Assembly: GCA_964416175.1 (NCBI GenBank) | Contig: CAYQDF010000032.1 | Span: forward strand, 1 to 31,038 | Length of the DNA stretch: 31,038 nucleotides | Direction: 5' to 3' | Source of the DNA: CAYQDF01 sp964416175 | GTDB lineage: Bacteria > Chloroflexota > Anaerolineae > Anaerolineales > UBA4823 | In this document: piece after piece, positions 30,961 through 31,038 of the stretch | Position numbering within the stretch: position 1 is the first letter of the stretch | How the letters are laid out: each line of letters starts with the position of its first letter | Position numbers and translations under genes: made by a program | The notes under the pieces: generated by a model | Database searches by the model: none | The model's input: the letters and a program-made list of their open reading frames with translations, nothing else | What the model was told of the DNA's origin: nothing

Positions 30961-31038
30961 ATCCGAGCGGAGCCGGGTCCTGAGCGGCGCAGTCGAAGGC
31001 ATCCTGAGCGGAGCCGGGTCCTGTGCGGCGCAGTCGAA
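30961..31038 (+). repeat. Tandem repeat of about 40 bp, cut by window end
   Basis: Unit 1 (30961-31000) and unit 2 (31001-31038, incomplete) share GAGCGGAGCCGGGTCCTG, then GCGGCGCAGTCGAA. They differ by one inserted T and one substitution. The unit contains two imperfect copies of a GAGCGG-CGCAGTC motif also seen at 9289-9303. The full copy number cannot be seen. Confidence 0.7.

Larger units (their letters stand above)
30740..31038. other. Intergenic end region made largely of repeats
   Basis: No gene is visible. From left to right it holds an AT-rich probable promoter zone for the PspC gene, the second palindromic repeat (30791-30880), a stretch of about 80 bp with no clear signal, and a tandem repeat reaching the window end. 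Confidence 0.5.

Overview
The window looks like a chromosomal segment of a GC-rich, uncultured-type bacterium, most probably from the Chloroflexota (Anaerolineae-like). The main pointers are long Thr-Pro linkers (TPTPTATAT style) in two exported proteins, many secreted multidomain proteins with F5/8C, Ig-like and beta-helix modules, a cytochrome b / multiheme c / Rieske set, and intergenic palindromic repeats. This assignment is an inference from protein style; no rRNA or tRNA is present.

Region 1 (1-7.6 kb) is a signalling block. On the plus strand, a divergent Ser/Thr kinase-like protein is followed by a membrane TPR/coiled-coil protein with an external SH3-like domain. Converging on these, and overlapping by 9 bp, is a minus-strand cluster with tight spacing: a histidine ammonia-lyase family protein (Ala-Cys-Gly in place of the usual Ala-Ser-Gly cofactor triad), an RsbW-like anti-sigma ATPase, a STAS anti-sigma antagonist and a cyclic-nucleotide-binding/SpoIIE phosphatase. 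The last three form a complete partner-switching module.

Region 2 (7.6-10.9 kb) has a divergent promoter region, a NarL/DegS-type sensor kinase and its LuxR-type response regulator, a strong hairpin terminator, and then a 783-bp gap, AT-rich in its middle, with no credible gene.

Region 3 (10.9-25.9 kb) is a plus-strand array of exported proteins: a 1894-residue beta-helix protein, three consecutive multicopper-oxidase-like (MCO) proteins, a small membrane protein, a CopC-domain protein and a subtilisin-like protease. The three MCO-like proteins keep complementary parts of the copper sites. The first has an intact type-1 set and two His-X-His pairs in its first domain. The second has only the opposite two His-X-His pairs, in its last domain. 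The third has none, but carries three 109-residue repeats and a C-terminal four-repeat domain shared with the giant protein. A split or heteromeric copper oxidase is the most interesting hypothesis in the window.

Region 4 (25.9-28.7 kb) continues on the same strand with a cytochrome b, a nine-haem-motif cytochrome c and a Rieske protein: a quinol-oxidising bc-type complex that could supply electrons to the extracytoplasmic copper proteins (inference). Region 5 (28.7-31.0 kb) holds a lipoprotein beta-propeller, a convergent PspC-domain gene, two copies of a palindromic intergenic repeat and a tandem repeat running off the window end.
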